64,000 nucleotides of DNA from Chitinophaga pinensis (GCA_943329075.2 CALQCM020000019.1:1-64000); one strand, 5' to 3'; shown: positions 53,526 through 62,994, counted from the stretch's first letter. Notes: generated by a model from the letters alone, not told the origin. Program-made: numbers and translations.

Positions 53526-54746
53526 ATGGAAATAACAGAAATCAAACCAATGCTCGCCGCGCGGCTGTCGCGCGAACGCGTCAAATCGCTGTTCATCGAT
53601 CTCATCAGAGTTCCCAGCCCACAGACCGAATTGCTCGAGGCGGAACCGCTGCTGAAGGCATTTATCCGCAATGCGATCGAACCGCGCCTGCGCGCGATGG
53701 GGTTCGGCGACATCCGCTACGATGCGATGGGAAACCTCGTTGCGAACGCTGGCGCGGGCAGCAATGGCCGTTCGCTGCTGTTCGTCGGCCACGCCATGAA
53801 CCAACCGCCGGCGACGATGAAAAATCCGTATGCCGGCGACATCGTCGACGGCGCGACCTTTGGCCTGCCCGGCGAATGCGTGCTCGGCAAGGGCGCAAGC
53901 GAACAGAAGTCGAACATCGCCGCGATGCTGCATGCGATGGAAACAGTGCTGGCGGCCAGACCTGATCTGCCAGGACGCCTCACCTTCATCTGCGCGCTTT
54001 CAGGCGAAACCGGCAAGCACGATGCGATGCGCAGCGCGCTCGAATTCGCGCAGGTCAAGGCCGACATGGCGGTGCTCTACGGCAACAGCCTGAAGATCAC
54101 ACTCGGCAATCGCGGCCGCATCGACGTGTTCGTGACGGTGAAAGGCCAACCCTGCCATTCGAGCCGGCCGCACACGGGCGCCAACGCCATCACCGGCGCC
54201 ATGGAAGCGATACGCGTCCTGACAACGCAGCTGAAACTAGACCGGACGCATCCGCACCTCGGCGCGCAGACGCTGACGATCAACCGCATCCGCAGCTACC
54301 CTGAATCCACCCACACGGTGCAGGAACGCTGCGAATTCACCATCGACCGCCGGCTGCTGCCCGGCGACGATCCGGATCTCGCCTTCGCCGACATCAAGCG
54401 CGCGCTCGAGACGATGCGCGATTTCAAAGATCCGGTCAGCGGCAAGGGTTTCGAGATCGAGGCACGTCTGGGGCCGTTCATGTACCCGTCACTGGTCACC
54501 GACGAGTCACCGGTCGTGCGACTACTGCAGGAGGCGAGCACTGCGATGCTCGACCATGCAGCCGAAACCTATTACGCCTCCGCCGCCTTCGACCAGGGCT
54601 ATCTGAACCACATCGGGATTCCCACCGCCAATTACGGACCGGGCGAAGAAAGCTTTGCGCACACCGACAACGACATGGCGTCGGTCGAACGCACCTTCGA
54701 CGCGGCGCGCGTATACGCTTATATGATTCTGCGCCATCTTACATAG
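53526..54746 (+). CDS. M20-family hydrolase with altered active-site residues
   Basis: The 406-residue product has the M20 layout. The first metal motif reads LLFVGHAMNQPP, so the usual Asp of GHxD is Met. The bridging-ligand motif reads LGKGASEQKSNIAAM (Glu for Asp). The catalytic motif reads ALSGETGKHD, where the usual Glu-Glu is Gly-Glu. The C-terminal His (SFAHTDND) remains. A dimerisation domain lies between. It may be a divergent hydrolase or a non-catalytic member. It is 35 bases after the cyclodeaminase gene. Confidence 0.82.
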   Translation: MEITEIKPMLAARLSRERVKSLFIDLIRVPSPQTELLEAEPLLKAFIRNAIEPRLRAMGFGDIRYDAMGNLVANAGAGSNGRSLLFVGHAMNQPPATMKNPYAGDIVDGATFGLPGECVLGKGASEQKSNIAAMLHAMETVLAARPDLPGRLTFICALSGETGKHDAMRSALEFAQVKADMAVLYGNSLKITLGNRGRIDVFVTVKGQPCHSSRPHTGANAITGAMEAIRVLTTQLKLDRTHPHLGAQTLTINRIRSYPESTHTVQERCEFTIDRRLLPGDDPDLAFADIKRALETMRDFKDPVSGKGFEIEARLGPFMYPSLVTDESPVVRLLQEASTAMLDHAAETYYASAAFDQGYLNHIGIPTANYGPGEESFAHTDNDMASVERTFDAARVYAYMILRHLT

Positions 54747-54754
54747 GAAAAACG

Positions 54755-55135
54755 ATGATGAAACCGGTATTCAAGCTCATGTCGCTAGCTACGCATCCGG
54801 TAGACCGCATGGACGGCGGCCGCGGCGAAAAACTCAAATTCATCAACACGACGCTCGGCACGCACAATGTCGATGTTCACCTGAACCGGCTGGCGCCCGG
54901 CGGCGCACCGGGCAAGGTCCATCACCACACCAAGGCCGACAACGTTTACATCGTCAAACGCGGCGAGGGCACGCTGACGGTCGAAGGTGAGACGTACCTC
55001 GTGCACGAGGATGATGTTATTTTTATTCCTGCCGGCATGAAGCATTCGCTCAGCAATCTGGGTAACACGATGTTCGAAATTTTCGAGATTTACGCCCCGG
55101 CCGGGGAGCACTTCGATTTTGTTCTCGATGAATAG
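54755..55135 (+). CDS. Cupin-domain protein with complete metal motif
   Basis: The 126-residue product has PGKVHHHTKADNVYIVKRGE and FIPAGMKHSLSNLG, giving the His/Glu-type metal site of a single-domain cupin. It lies eight bases after the M20 gene and is probably translated with it. It may be an isomerase, dioxygenase or binding protein for the same pathway. Confidence 0.82.
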   Translation: MMKPVFKLMSLATHPVDRMDGGRGEKLKFINTTLGTHNVDVHLNRLAPGGAPGKVHHHTKADNVYIVKRGEGTLTVEGETYLVHEDDVIFIPAGMKHSLSNLGNTMFEIFEIYAPAGEHFDFVLDE

Positions 55136-55199
55136 TGTGCCTGGCCTGCGACGCAGGCGATGATCTGCCTATCGCGCCACCCGCAGCGCAGATCACCCG

Positions 55200-56432
55200 T
55201 TACTCGCGGGTCAGTTTTTGCACCACCATACTCGCAATCATGTCGTCTTCGACATTCACCGCAGTGCGCACGGTGTCGAGCAAACGGTCGATCGGCAGCA
55301 GGATCGCAATCGCCTCCAGCGGCAGACCGACCGATTGCAGCACGACGATCATGGTCACCATGCCGGCACTCGGAATGCCCGGCGCGCCGATGGCGCCGAG
55401 CATGGCGGTGAAGAAAACTATCAGTTGCTGGCCGAGATTGAGGTCGATGCCGGCGAGGTTGGCGACGAACAGCGCGGCGGCGGCTTCATACAGCGCGGTG
55501 CCATCCATGTTCACCGTCGCCCCCAGCGGCACGACAAAACCGGCGATGTCGCGTTTCACGTGCAGGTGCTGCTCGACGCAGCGCAGCGTCACCGGCAGCG
55601 TGGCCGAACTCGAACTCGTCGCAAACGCCGTGATCAACGCCTCGCGCGCGCCGCGCCAGAAGCGCAGCGGTGTCACGCCGGTGACGAGATACAGAATCAG
55701 CGGCAGCGCGATCACGCCGTGCACGAGTGTCGTGCCGATCACCACGGCGACGAAGAAACCGAGCGTTTTGATCAGCGCCATGTCCTGCGTGGCGGCGAGG
55801 TTGATCAGCAGCGCCATGATGCCGAGCGGCGCCAGCCGCATGATCCAGCCGACGATCATCAATGAAATTTCCAGCAACTCCTGCAGCAACAAGAGCAGAT
55901 TTTTGTAGCGCTCGCCGCCGACCACCAGCGCAATGCCGAGGATCAGTGCAAACACTACCACCGCCAGCACATTGCCCTGCGCCAGCGCCGCGACCGGATT
56001 CACGAAAATCGAATGCAGAAACTGCGAGAAGAACTGCGACATCGACAGTTGTTTGGCCTGGAAGGCCGCGGTGGCATCGGCAAACATCGACAACTGCATG
56101 CCTTTGCCCGGCTCGAAAATGTTCGCCGCCGACAGGCCGAGCACGATGGCGATGCCCATCGACAACACAAAAAAGCCGAGGGTTGTCACCCACACGCGGT
56201 GCATCTGCTGGTGCGCGCGCAGGCTCGCCACGCCAACCGCGATCGACGTAAACACCAGCGGAATCAGCACCATCTTCAGAAGATCAATGAACAGCGTGCC
56301 GACGAGGCCGGCGGCGTAGAGTCCGTTCTGCGTCACCGGCGAGTCCTTGCCGAGGGCGGCCAGCCCGGCGCCCAGCGCGACGCCCAGCACCACGCCGGCA
56401 AAGATCTGTGTATTCAGGGATGGGAGTTTCAT
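55200..56432 (-). CDS. Dicarboxylate/amino-acid:cation symporter (DctA/GltP type)
   Basis: The 410-residue product has the family landmarks SSSSATLPVTLRCVEQH, PLGATVNMDGTALYEA and IGAPGIPSAGMVTMIVVL. LPIDRLLDTVRTAVNVEDD near the end contains the Asp and Asn that coordinate substrate and Na+. It imports a dicarboxylate or acidic amino acid. It is convergent with the cyclodeaminase operon. GAGG lies five bases before the ATG at 56432. Confidence 0.93.
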   Translation of the reverse strand: MKLPSLNTQIFAGVVLGVALGAGLAALGKDSPVTQNGLYAAGLVGTLFIDLLKMVLIPLVFTSIAVGVASLRAHQQMHRVWVTTLGFFVLSMGIAIVLGLSAANIFEPGKGMQLSMFADATAAFQAKQLSMSQFFSQFLHSIFVNPVAALAQGNVLAVVVFALILGIALVVGGERYKNLLLLLQELLEISLMIVGWIMRLAPLGIMALLINLAATQDMALIKTLGFFVAVVIGTTLVHGVIALPLILYLVTGVTPLRFWRGAREALITAFATSSSSATLPVTLRCVEQHLHVKRDIAGFVVPLGATVNMDGTALYEAAAALFVANLAGIDLNLGQQLIVFFTAMLGAIGAPGIPSAGMVTMIVVLQSVGLPLEAIAILLPIDRLLDTVRTAVNVEDDMIASMVVQKLTRE

Positions 56433-56595
56433 GTCGCCTCGCTCAACGAGGGCGTATGGTAACCCGCCGCCTGCCACCCCGCCCGCCGTCCAGACACATC
56501 TGCTGACAATTGCTTGCAGACCGTAACCCCCGTGAGGTCAACAATGCCCCCATGCCCGCGTTGAAAGACACGTGGACCTCACCAAGGAGAACATC

Positions 56596-56928
56596 ATGAA
56601 CACCACGAAAAAAGTCATTTGCATGCTCGTCGCCGGCGCCGCACTGGGCGCCACCGCACCGGTGTTCGCCGATTCCTGGCATGGCCGCGGTTACGCACGC
56701 CACGAAGCCTACCGCGACTATGACCGTCGTGAATTCCGCGAACACGATCGCTACGCCTATCGTCATTACGACAACCGCCGCGTGGTGGTGATCGAACGCC
56801 CCTACGTCGTGCAACGCGCTTACATCACGCCGGCACCGGTGTTCTACAGTTCGCCGGTGATGAGCTACGGCCCGGCCGCGAGCATCGGCGCGGCCATCGG
56901 CGGCTACATCGACAATCAGAACTACTAA
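56596..56928 (+). CDS. Small secreted Arg/Tyr/His-rich protein
   Basis: The 110-residue product has signal peptide CMLVAGAALGATAPVFADS. A charged segment full of Arg, Tyr, Asp and His (RHEAYRDYDRREFREHDRY) follows, ending in ASIGAAIGGYIDNQNY. Proteins of this appearance are common envelope proteins of unknown role. AAGGAG precedes the ATG at 56596. Confidence 0.75.
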   Translation: MNTTKKVICMLVAGAALGATAPVFADSWHGRGYARHEAYRDYDRREFREHDRYAYRHYDNRRVVVIERPYVVQRAYITPAPVFYSSPVMSYGPAASIGAAIGGYIDNQNY

Positions 56929-57018
56929 AACGAAGGCGGCGGGCCGCGCCCGCCATTGCCCCGCACTCCCGCACGCCCCCCCAGAGCGGGGAGGCGTGGC
57001 GCGCGGTGCACTATTCAA

Positions 57019-57993
57019 TCATCCGGCGTAGCGCCGCGCCGCCGCGGCCAGTTGTTCGCGCACGCGGCTGCGCAGTTCCTTCGGCGCCAGCACCTCGACC
57101 GCGGCACCATGACGCAGTATATCGCCGACGAGTTCACGATCATCGGCGTAGGGAAATTCCAGCACGAACGAGCCATCGCGCTCGACGCTGGAACGCTGCT
57201 TTGGATGCCATTGTTCGGTGGCGACCCAGCGCGCGCGTTCGGGCGTAAAACGCAATCGGGCGGTCGCCGTGGCGCGGCCCGAAAAAATACCGTAGCCCTC
57301 GGCCAGCACTTCATTGAGACGGCGCTCGGAAATTTCCTTCGCCGGCGACTCAAGGACCACCGCCTCGCGCACGCCGTCGAGCGCGAAGCTGCGCAGGTCT
57401 TCGCGCAGATGGCACCAGGCGTCGAGATACCAGGTTTCGCGATAACAGACCAGGCGCTGCGGCGAGATGACGCGCTCGCTGGTGCTGTTGCTGCCGCGCG
57501 CGTAATAGCCGATGCCGAGCTGGCGACGGTTGAGCAGCGCGTTGGCGACGGTCTCAAAAAACTTGTTGAGCGGCGCGCGCCGGCCCTGGTGCAGGATGCG
57601 CACGCGGCGCTGGATTTCGTCATGTGAATGATCGGTGCTTTCGAGCAGCGCCTTGAGACGCGCCTTCAACGGCTCAATGTGGCGCTTGAGCAGTCCGGGC
57701 TGCAGTTCTTCGAGCAGATGTTCCATCGTCAGCAGTGCGGCGGCCTCCGAGGCATTGAACCAGAGGCCCGGAAATTCGACGCGTGCCGGCGTCTGGCCGT
57801 CGACACTGAAACGGTAACCGTTGGCATCGCGGTCATAGACGATGGGAGCCTTCATGCGGCTGCGCAGGTATTCGAGGTCGCGCTTGAGGGTGGCCGGCGA
57901 GACTTCGGTTTCATCGAGCAGTTGCTGGAACGACAGCAGTTTGCGCGCGCTGATAAGTTGTTCGATTTTGAAAATGCGTTCTGTTTTGTTCAT
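57019..57993 (-). CDS. WYL-domain transcriptional regulator (YafY type)
   Basis: The 324-residue product has an N-terminal DeoR-like helix-turn-helix (LISARKLLSFQQLLDETEVS then PATLKRDLEYLRSR). A WYL domain follows (PQRLVCYRETWYLDAWCHLR) with a WCX-type C-terminus (DRELVGDILRHGAAVEVLAP). WYL domains sense nucleic acids or small ligands. The target is not evident. The 277 bases between it and the lipoprotein gene hold no gene I can support. Confidence 0.9.
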   Translation of the reverse strand: MNKTERIFKIEQLISARKLLSFQQLLDETEVSPATLKRDLEYLRSRMKAPIVYDRDANGYRFSVDGQTPARVEFPGLWFNASEAAALLTMEHLLEELQPGLLKRHIEPLKARLKALLESTDHSHDEIQRRVRILHQGRRAPLNKFFETVANALLNRRQLGIGYYARGSNSTSERVISPQRLVCYRETWYLDAWCHLREDLRSFALDGVREAVVLESPAKEISERRLNEVLAEGYGIFSGRATATARLRFTPERARWVATEQWHPKQRSSVERDGSFVLEFPYADDRELVGDILRHGAAVEVLAPKELRSRVREQLAAAARRYAG

Positions 57994-58270
57994 GCCAGCT
58001 CCGTCTGCCTTGTGTGTTTGTTATAGGTGGCGCGTATTTTTTCAAAGTCAGTGCAACACGGTCACTGTAGCACGCACGCTGGCTCATTCGATGAGCCACC
58101 CGTGCCCACCCGGGCCGGCGCACCGCAAACAAACATGGATGCACCAGCACGGGGCGCCGGGCGGGATGGCCGCCGGGAAAACCCCCATTTGATCTACCTC
58201 AACGGTCACCGCGGGGCGGTTTTGACGTATCTCAAGGGTTGGCACAGCGCTTGCTGTGAGTATTGTCACA

Positions 58271-58705
58271 ATGGCTACCAAATGCATCCGATTGCTCTGC
58301 GCGCTGGGCGTGCTGTCCTGCCTGCCGGCCTGCGCGCCCATCGTCGGCCTGATCGGTTACAGCAACTCGGTGCTGCAGGTCGCGGTGCAGATCGACCGCC
58401 TCAAACTCGCCGGCGACGGCGTCAGCTATCTGGGCTCCGGCAAGACCATCACCGATCACGCCGTCTCGAAAATGGTGGGGGCCGACTGCCGCCTGATGAA
58501 TGTGGTGTCGCCCGACCCGGTGTGCAAACCCAAGCCCAATGAAATGGCCGACAAGCTCCATGCGCGCATGACCCTCGCCGCAGTGCGTGAAGATTTGCTG
58601 CAGGTCGAGTCGCGCTTCAACGGCTTTCAACCGGGCGCCACCGCCGATGACGGTGCGACGATGGTGATGCCGGAGACCGACGCCGACACGACGGTTGTGC
58701 CATAA
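58271..58705 (+). CDS. Small putative lipoprotein of unknown function
   Basis: The 144-residue product has a lipoprotein-like signal (RLLCALGVLSCLPAC). A segment with alternating hydrophobic and charged residues follows (VGADCRLMNVVSPDPVCKPK). I do not recognise the family. A GTG at 58256 is an alternative start; neither has a clear ribosome-binding site. Confidence 0.6.
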   Translation: MATKCIRLLCALGVLSCLPACAPIVGLIGYSNSVLQVAVQIDRLKLAGDGVSYLGSGKTITDHAVSKMVGADCRLMNVVSPDPVCKPKPNEMADKLHARMTLAAVREDLLQVESRFNGFQPGATADDGATMVMPETDADTTVVP

Positions 58706-58730
58706 ACGCACAGAGCAGCGGCGCAGCCGC

Positions 58731-59696
58731 TCAGAATTTCATGCCGGTCTTTTTGACCAGCGCGCGCCACTTTTCGTATTCCGCTTTGACTTCGACACCG
58801 AATACACGCGGTTCATTGCCGACCACATCGGTGCCTTCGATTTCCATGCGACGCAGGACTTCCGGCGTATTGAGCGCGCGTTTCGCTTCGCGCTGCAAAC
58901 GTTCAATGACCGCCGGCGGCGTGCCGGTGGGGGCCAACATGCCGAACCACGCCACCACGTCGTAGCCGGGCAGTCCGGATTCAGCCACCGTCGGCAATTC
59001 GGGCAGCGCCTTGCTGCGCGTTGCACTCGTCACTGCGATGCCGCGCATGCGGTTTGATTTGATGAAGGGCAGCGCGGAAATCGGGCTGCCGATCATCCAG
59101 TCAACCTGGCCCGATACCACCGCCGGATACGCGTCGGACACGCCTTTGTACGGCACGTGCGTCATCGGCGTCGCCGCCATCACCGTCAGCAGCTCCGCAC
59201 CCATGTGCACGATGCTGCCGATGCCGGCCGAGGCGAAACTCATGCCGCCGGGTTTGGTTTTTGCGAGCGCAATGAGTTCCTTGACGTTGTTCACCGGCAG
59301 TTGCGGCGCGACGCAGACGATGTAGGGGTTTGAGGTGAGTTTGGTGACAGCGGTGAGGTCACGCACCGGATCGTAGTTCTGCGGTTTGAGTGCTGCGGTG
59401 GTAATCACGGTGCTGCTTGAAACCAGCAGTGTGTAGCCGTCCGGCGCGGCTTTGGTCACAAGCTCCACACCGATGCTGCCGCCGGCACCGGTACGGTTAT
59501 CAACGACGAAGGGCTGCCCCCACAGCGTGCTGTAGTGCTGCGCAGCAATGCGCGCGAGTGCATCGACACCGCCACCGGCGGACACATTGACGATGATGCG
59601 CACCGGGCGCTGCGGATACGGCGGCGCGTTGTTTTGCGCATGCGCCGCGCCGGCGACCAGCAGTGCCAGCGCAGCTGTCGCGGCAAGCGACCTCAT
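58731..59696 (-). CDS. Bug/TctC-family periplasmic binding protein (11)
   Basis: The 321-residue product has signal peptide ATAALALLVAGAAHAQ and an unusual loop RIIVNVSAGGGVDALARIA (SAGGG for APGG). VVDNRTGAGGSIGVELVTKA follows. Its ATG overlaps the Bug (12) stop (ATGA), so the two are co-translated. Confidence 0.92.
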   Translation of the reverse strand: MRSLAATAALALLVAGAAHAQNNAPPYPQRPVRIIVNVSAGGGVDALARIAAQHYSTLWGQPFVVDNRTGAGGSIGVELVTKAAPDGYTLLVSSSTVITTAALKPQNYDPVRDLTAVTKLTSNPYIVCVAPQLPVNNVKELIALAKTKPGGMSFASAGIGSIVHMGAELLTVMAATPMTHVPYKGVSDAYPAVVSGQVDWMIGSPISALPFIKSNRMRGIAVTSATRSKALPELPTVAESGLPGYDVVAWFGMLAPTGTPPAVIERLQREAKRALNTPEVLRRMEIEGTDVVGNEPRVFGVEVKAEYEKWRALVKKTGMKF

Positions 59697-60685
59697 TGCA
59701 ATGCCAGATTGGCGTCCTTCGCCAGCTTGCGCCATTTCAGAATTTCATTTCTGACGTGATTGGTGAATTGATCAACGCTGCTGCCGACCGGCGTCGAGCC
59801 GTCGGCGCCGAGGCGCGCAATGACGTCGGGCGATTTCAGCGCGGTAACCACGGCGGCGTTGATTTTGCTGACGAGCGCGGGCGCGGCTTTGGCCGAAATC
59901 ACCAGACCGTACCATTGGTCGACTTCATAACCCGGCACGGTCTCCGCAACGGTCGGGATTTCCGGCGCGCTCGGTGTGCGTTTGGCGGCGGTGATGGCAA
60001 GTATGCGCAGGCGCCCCGAGGAGGCGTGCGGCTTGACGCCAAGCAGCGTCGAGAAACCGGCCTGCACTTCGCCGCCGAGGATGGCGAGTATGCCCGCACC
60101 CGCGCCCTTGAACGGCACATGCAACAGCTTGACCCCGGCCGAATGCGCGAACAACTCACCGGCCAGATGCTGCAGGCCGCCGGTGCCGGACGACGCAAAG
60201 GTCAATTTGCCCGGGTTGTTTTTTGCATAAGCGATCATTTCCCGGATGCTGGTCGCCGGCACCGCGCTGTTGACATAGACCGCGTACGGCAGCGTCGTCA
60301 TCTGCGTGATGCCCTTGAGGTCTTTCGACAAATCGTAGGGCAGCTTGTCGTTCACCGCTGAATTGACCGTCTGCGAACCCGAGATCAGGCAGATCGTGTA
60401 ACCGTCGGGCGGCGCCTTCGCGGTGAGATCGACCCCGATCGCACCGGTCGCACCGGCGCGGTTGTCGACCACCACCTGCTGGCCCCACAGTTCGGATAAT
60501 TTTGCGGCGACCACGCGGCCCGTGGTGTCGGTGCCGGCACCGGCGACAAACGGCACGATGAAACGCACCGGCTTGGTCGGATAAGAAGCCACGCTGTCGG
60601 CCTGTGCCGCCGTCGCCGCTGTTGCAACCAACAATAATGAAGCGGCCACCGCGCGCAATGCGCCGGCCTTGTGATGTTGCGTCAT
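59693..60685 (-). CDS. Bug/TctC-family periplasmic binding protein (12)
   Basis: The 330-residue product has signal peptide AVAASLLLVATAATAAQA and loop RFIVPFVAGAGTDTTGRVV, where AGAG replaces PGG. VVVDNRAGATGAIGVDLTAK follows. AGGAG precedes the ATG at 60685. It lies 25 bases after the VOC gene, suggesting a VOC-Bug-Bug operon. Confidence 0.92.
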   Translation of the reverse strand: MTQHHKAGALRAVAASLLLVATAATAAQADSVASYPTKPVRFIVPFVAGAGTDTTGRVVAAKLSELWGQQVVVDNRAGATGAIGVDLTAKAPPDGYTICLISGSQTVNSAVNDKLPYDLSKDLKGITQMTTLPYAVYVNSAVPATSIREMIAYAKNNPGKLTFASSGTGGLQHLAGELFAHSAGVKLLHVPFKGAGAGILAILGGEVQAGFSTLLGVKPHASSGRLRILAITAAKRTPSAPEIPTVAETVPGYEVDQWYGLVISAKAAPALVSKINAAVVTALKSPDVIARLGADGSTPVGSSVDQFTNHVRNEILKWRKLAKDANLALQ

Positions 60686-60710
60686 GCAAACTCCTGTGTT
60701 TGAACCGTCA

Positions 60711-61181
60711 TCAGCCGATGACGGGGTGGTCCGGCCCTTTGGATTTGCGTTCGGGCACGGCATAAACGTCGGTGATGGTGCGCAGCCCCTTGAACTCGAC
60801 GATGTTGCCGCAGCCGTCGCGCGCCAGCATCAGCATCTGCTCGCGTGCGGTGCCCTGCTGGCGGATCTCCGGTTTTTCGAGGAAATCGACGCCGGCGTCG
60901 ATCATCGATTTTTCGATTTTCTGGAACTGCTCGAGCGGCACCACCGCGCCGAAGTGGTGGATGGGCGTGACGCCACGCGCCACCTTGCCGCCTGCTTCAC
61001 CATAGACATCCTTCGGCGACAGGTGGGCAACGATGTGATGGCCGAAAAAATTGAAATCGGCGCGCCCCGGCATGTCGCGCCCTTCAGGGCAGCCGAGAAT
61101 TTCACCGTAGAACTTCCGTGCCTGCGCCAGATCATCGACGGCGAAAGAAAAATGAAACAGCGTATTGATGGTGGCGGCCAT
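60711..61181 (-). CDS. VOC-superfamily (glyoxalase/dioxygenase fold) protein
   Basis: The 156-residue product has two beta-alpha-beta-beta-beta units. The metal ligands expected at His10 (LFHFSFAVDD), His75/76 (PIHHFGAV) and Glu129 (GNIVEFKG) are all present, so it is probably an active metalloenzyme. AGGAG lies before the ATG at 61181; the open frame extends much further but without similarity. Confidence 0.85.
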   Translation of the reverse strand: MAATINTLFHFSFAVDDLAQARKFYGEILGCPEGRDMPGRADFNFFGHHIVAHLSPKDVYGEAGGKVARGVTPIHHFGAVVPLEQFQKIEKSMIDAGVDFLEKPEIRQQGTAREQMLMLARDGCGNIVEFKGLRTITDVYAVPERKSKGPDHPVIG

Positions 61182-61277
61182 GGCCTGCTCCTCGCGTGGA
61201 TTCGACGGGGCACCGATGCTACACGCGCCCCCCGGGCGGCGCAATGCGATACGGCGGCGATGCGCTAAACTGACCGC

Positions 61278-61769
61278 ATGGCTCTCGCACGCCCCGCGCG
61301 CTGGCGCATCACGCTGACGGATGACACCACCGGTGCCTATCCGATCGAGCTGCCTGAAAAACGACAATACCTTGCCGGCTTCATCATCGCCGCGATTTTT
61401 ATCGCCTTCGCCGCCGCCTGGTGGTCGGCGGTCAGCCAACTGCTTAATGTGCACGCGACGCGAAGCGTCTTCGATCTGGCCATGGCAATTTTTCTCGGCG
61501 GCTGGATACTCGGCTGGTCGGTCGGTACGTTTTTGCTCGGCGCGGCCGCCGTCGCCGTCGTCTTTATGGGCCGCTCGCTGCGCGTGTCGCAAGAATGTCT
61601 GGTCTCCGTCTTCAGCATCGGCCCTCTCAAAATCGTTGCCGAATACGAGTGGGCGGCGATTTACAACCTGCGCATCGAAAACACCGGCGAGCACCCGTTG
61701 CAGCAGAACCTGCATCGCCCTCGTATCTGCGGCCGGTTGAGGAACCGGAACTGCAACCGCTGCCGTTGA
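61278..61769 (+). CDS. Membrane protein with two helices, C-terminus doubtful
   Basis: The 163-residue product has two membrane segments (YLAGFIIAAIFIAFAAAWW, VGTFLLGAAAVAVVFM) and a beta-type region (LRVSQECLVSVFSIGPLKIV) like a membrane-tethered PH-like domain. The last 20 residues (about LHRPRICGRLRNRNCNRCR) look like non-coding frame. The neighbouring frame over the same bases reads EPELQPLPL and continues into the next gene. A frameshift between the two is possible. Confidence 0.55.
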   Translation: MALARPARWRITLTDDTTGAYPIELPEKRQYLAGFIIAAIFIAFAAAWWSAVSQLLNVHATRSVFDLAMAIFLGGWILGWSVGTFLLGAAAVAVVFMGRSLRVSQECLVSVFSIGPLKIVAEYEWAAIYNLRIENTGEHPLQQNLHRPRICGRLRNRNCNRCR

Positions 61770-62359
61770 CGGCACCGTCATCGCTGGCGCTGATCGTCGC
61801 CAATCTGTTGCCGCTGGTCGGCGTCCTCAGCGGACATATCACGCTGCAGCAGGTGATGATCCTGTTCTGGAGCGAAAACGCCATTGTCGGCTTCTTCACG
61901 CTGTTAAAAATGGCCGTCGTCGGCAGATGGAAGGTGCTGTTTGCCGGGCCGTTTTTTGCCGGACATTACGGCGGCTTCATGGCGGTTCACTTCATTTTCG
62001 TCTACAGCCTCCTCTCCTTCAGCGCTTCGGGCGCGCCGGAACCGCCCACCTTGATCTCGCTGGCAGCGCTCTACCGGCCGTTGTGGCTGATCGCCGGCGC
62101 GCTGTTTATCAGCCATGCGGTGTCGTTCGCGCTGAATTTCATTGGCCGCGGCGAGTATCGCGGCGAAACCATGAATGCGCTGATGATGGCGCCCTACAAG
62201 CGCATTGTCGTGCTCCACGTCACGCTGATCTTCGGCGGCTGGATCGCGATGATGACGCGGTCGCCGGCGCCCGCGGTAGCGCTGTTGATCGGCCTGAAGA
62301 TCATCGCCGACCTCCACGCGCATACGCGCGAGCATCGCGCTGCGCCCGTCGAACCCTGA
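61766..62359 (+). CDS. DUF6498-like integral membrane protein
   Basis: The product from the TTG at 61766 has 197 residues and opens LALIVANLLPLVGVLSG. LFWSENAIVGFFTLLKM and GHYGGFMAVHFIFVYSL then follow, matching DUF6498-type multi-pass proteins. The TTG overlaps the previous stop (TTGA), compatible with coupling. Alternatively it is the C-terminal half of one frameshifted gene. Function unknown. Confidence 0.65.
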   Translation: MTAPSSLALIVANLLPLVGVLSGHITLQQVMILFWSENAIVGFFTLLKMAVVGRWKVLFAGPFFAGHYGGFMAVHFIFVYSLLSFSASGAPEPPTLISLAALYRPLWLIAGALFISHAVSFALNFIGRGEYRGETMNALMMAPYKRIVVLHVTLIFGGWIAMMTRSPAPAVALLIGLKIIADLHAHTREHRAAPVEP

Positions 62360-62507
62360 AACAGTAACCCTGATTAAGGCGTGGGCATTGCTGCGTGTTG
62401 GCATGCTTCAGTCTATGATGCATCTGCGCTGCGCAGCTTGGAGCCACCTCGCTGACAGTGACGGCAATACCGGATATTCATTCATCAACAAAACGGGGGG
62501 GCACGGC

Positions 62508-62924
62508 ATGAACATCAAACAACTTTCACTATGGGCGGCAATGGCAAGTGCAACCCTGGCCGGATGCGCCGGCATGGGCGGCGGCAGCAGCCTGAGTCTC
62601 GACGGCGGCAAGGAAGTACCGCCGGTTTCCACCGCGGCAAGCGGCAGCGGCAGCATCACCGTCGGCGCCGATATGTCGGTGAGCGGCAAGATCACCACCA
62701 CCGGCCTCAACGGTACTGTCGCGCATATTCACAACGGCGCGGCGGGCGCCAACGGCCCGGTCATCATTCCGCTGACGAAAAGCGGCGACAACGATTGGCT
62801 GGTGCCGGCCGGCGCAAAACTCACCGCCGAACAATACGAGATCTACAAAAAAGGCGGTCTCTACGTGAACGTGCACACGGTGGCCAACAAGGGCGGCGAG
62901 ATCCGCGATCAGTTGCGCCCGTAA
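62508..62924 (+). CDS. CHRD-domain lipoprotein
   Basis: The 138-residue product has lipobox TLAGC. A CHRD domain (GKEVPPVSTAASGSGSITV, VAHIHNGAAGANGPVIIPL and YVNVHTVANKGGEIRDQL) follows. CHRD domains occur in bacterial surface and chordin-related proteins; the role here is unknown. A strong terminator follows. Confidence 0.85.
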   Translation: MNIKQLSLWAAMASATLAGCAGMGGGSSLSLDGGKEVPPVSTAASGSGSITVGADMSVSGKITTTGLNGTVAHIHNGAAGANGPVIIPLTKSGDNDWLVPAGAKLTAEQYEIYKKGGLYVNVHTVANKGGEIRDQLRP

Positions 62925-62941
62925 AACGCGTTGCTGTAAAT

Positions 62942-62971
62942 AAAAAAGCCGGCGCTTGCGCCGGCTTTTTT
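62942..62971. terminator. Bidirectional terminator between CHRD and Bug (13)
   Basis: AAAAAAGCCGGCG, loop CTTG, CGCCGGCTTTTTT forms a 13-bp stem with T-runs on both strands. It serves the convergent genes ending at 62924 and 62995. Confidence 0.88.
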
Positions 62972-62994
62972 ATTGCGTTTTTTTCCCGAAAAAA

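Noticed and set aside
61182..61781. Long N-terminal extension of the VOC protein
   Set aside because: It overlaps the opposite-strand membrane gene and has no family similarity; a good ribosome-binding site marks 61181.
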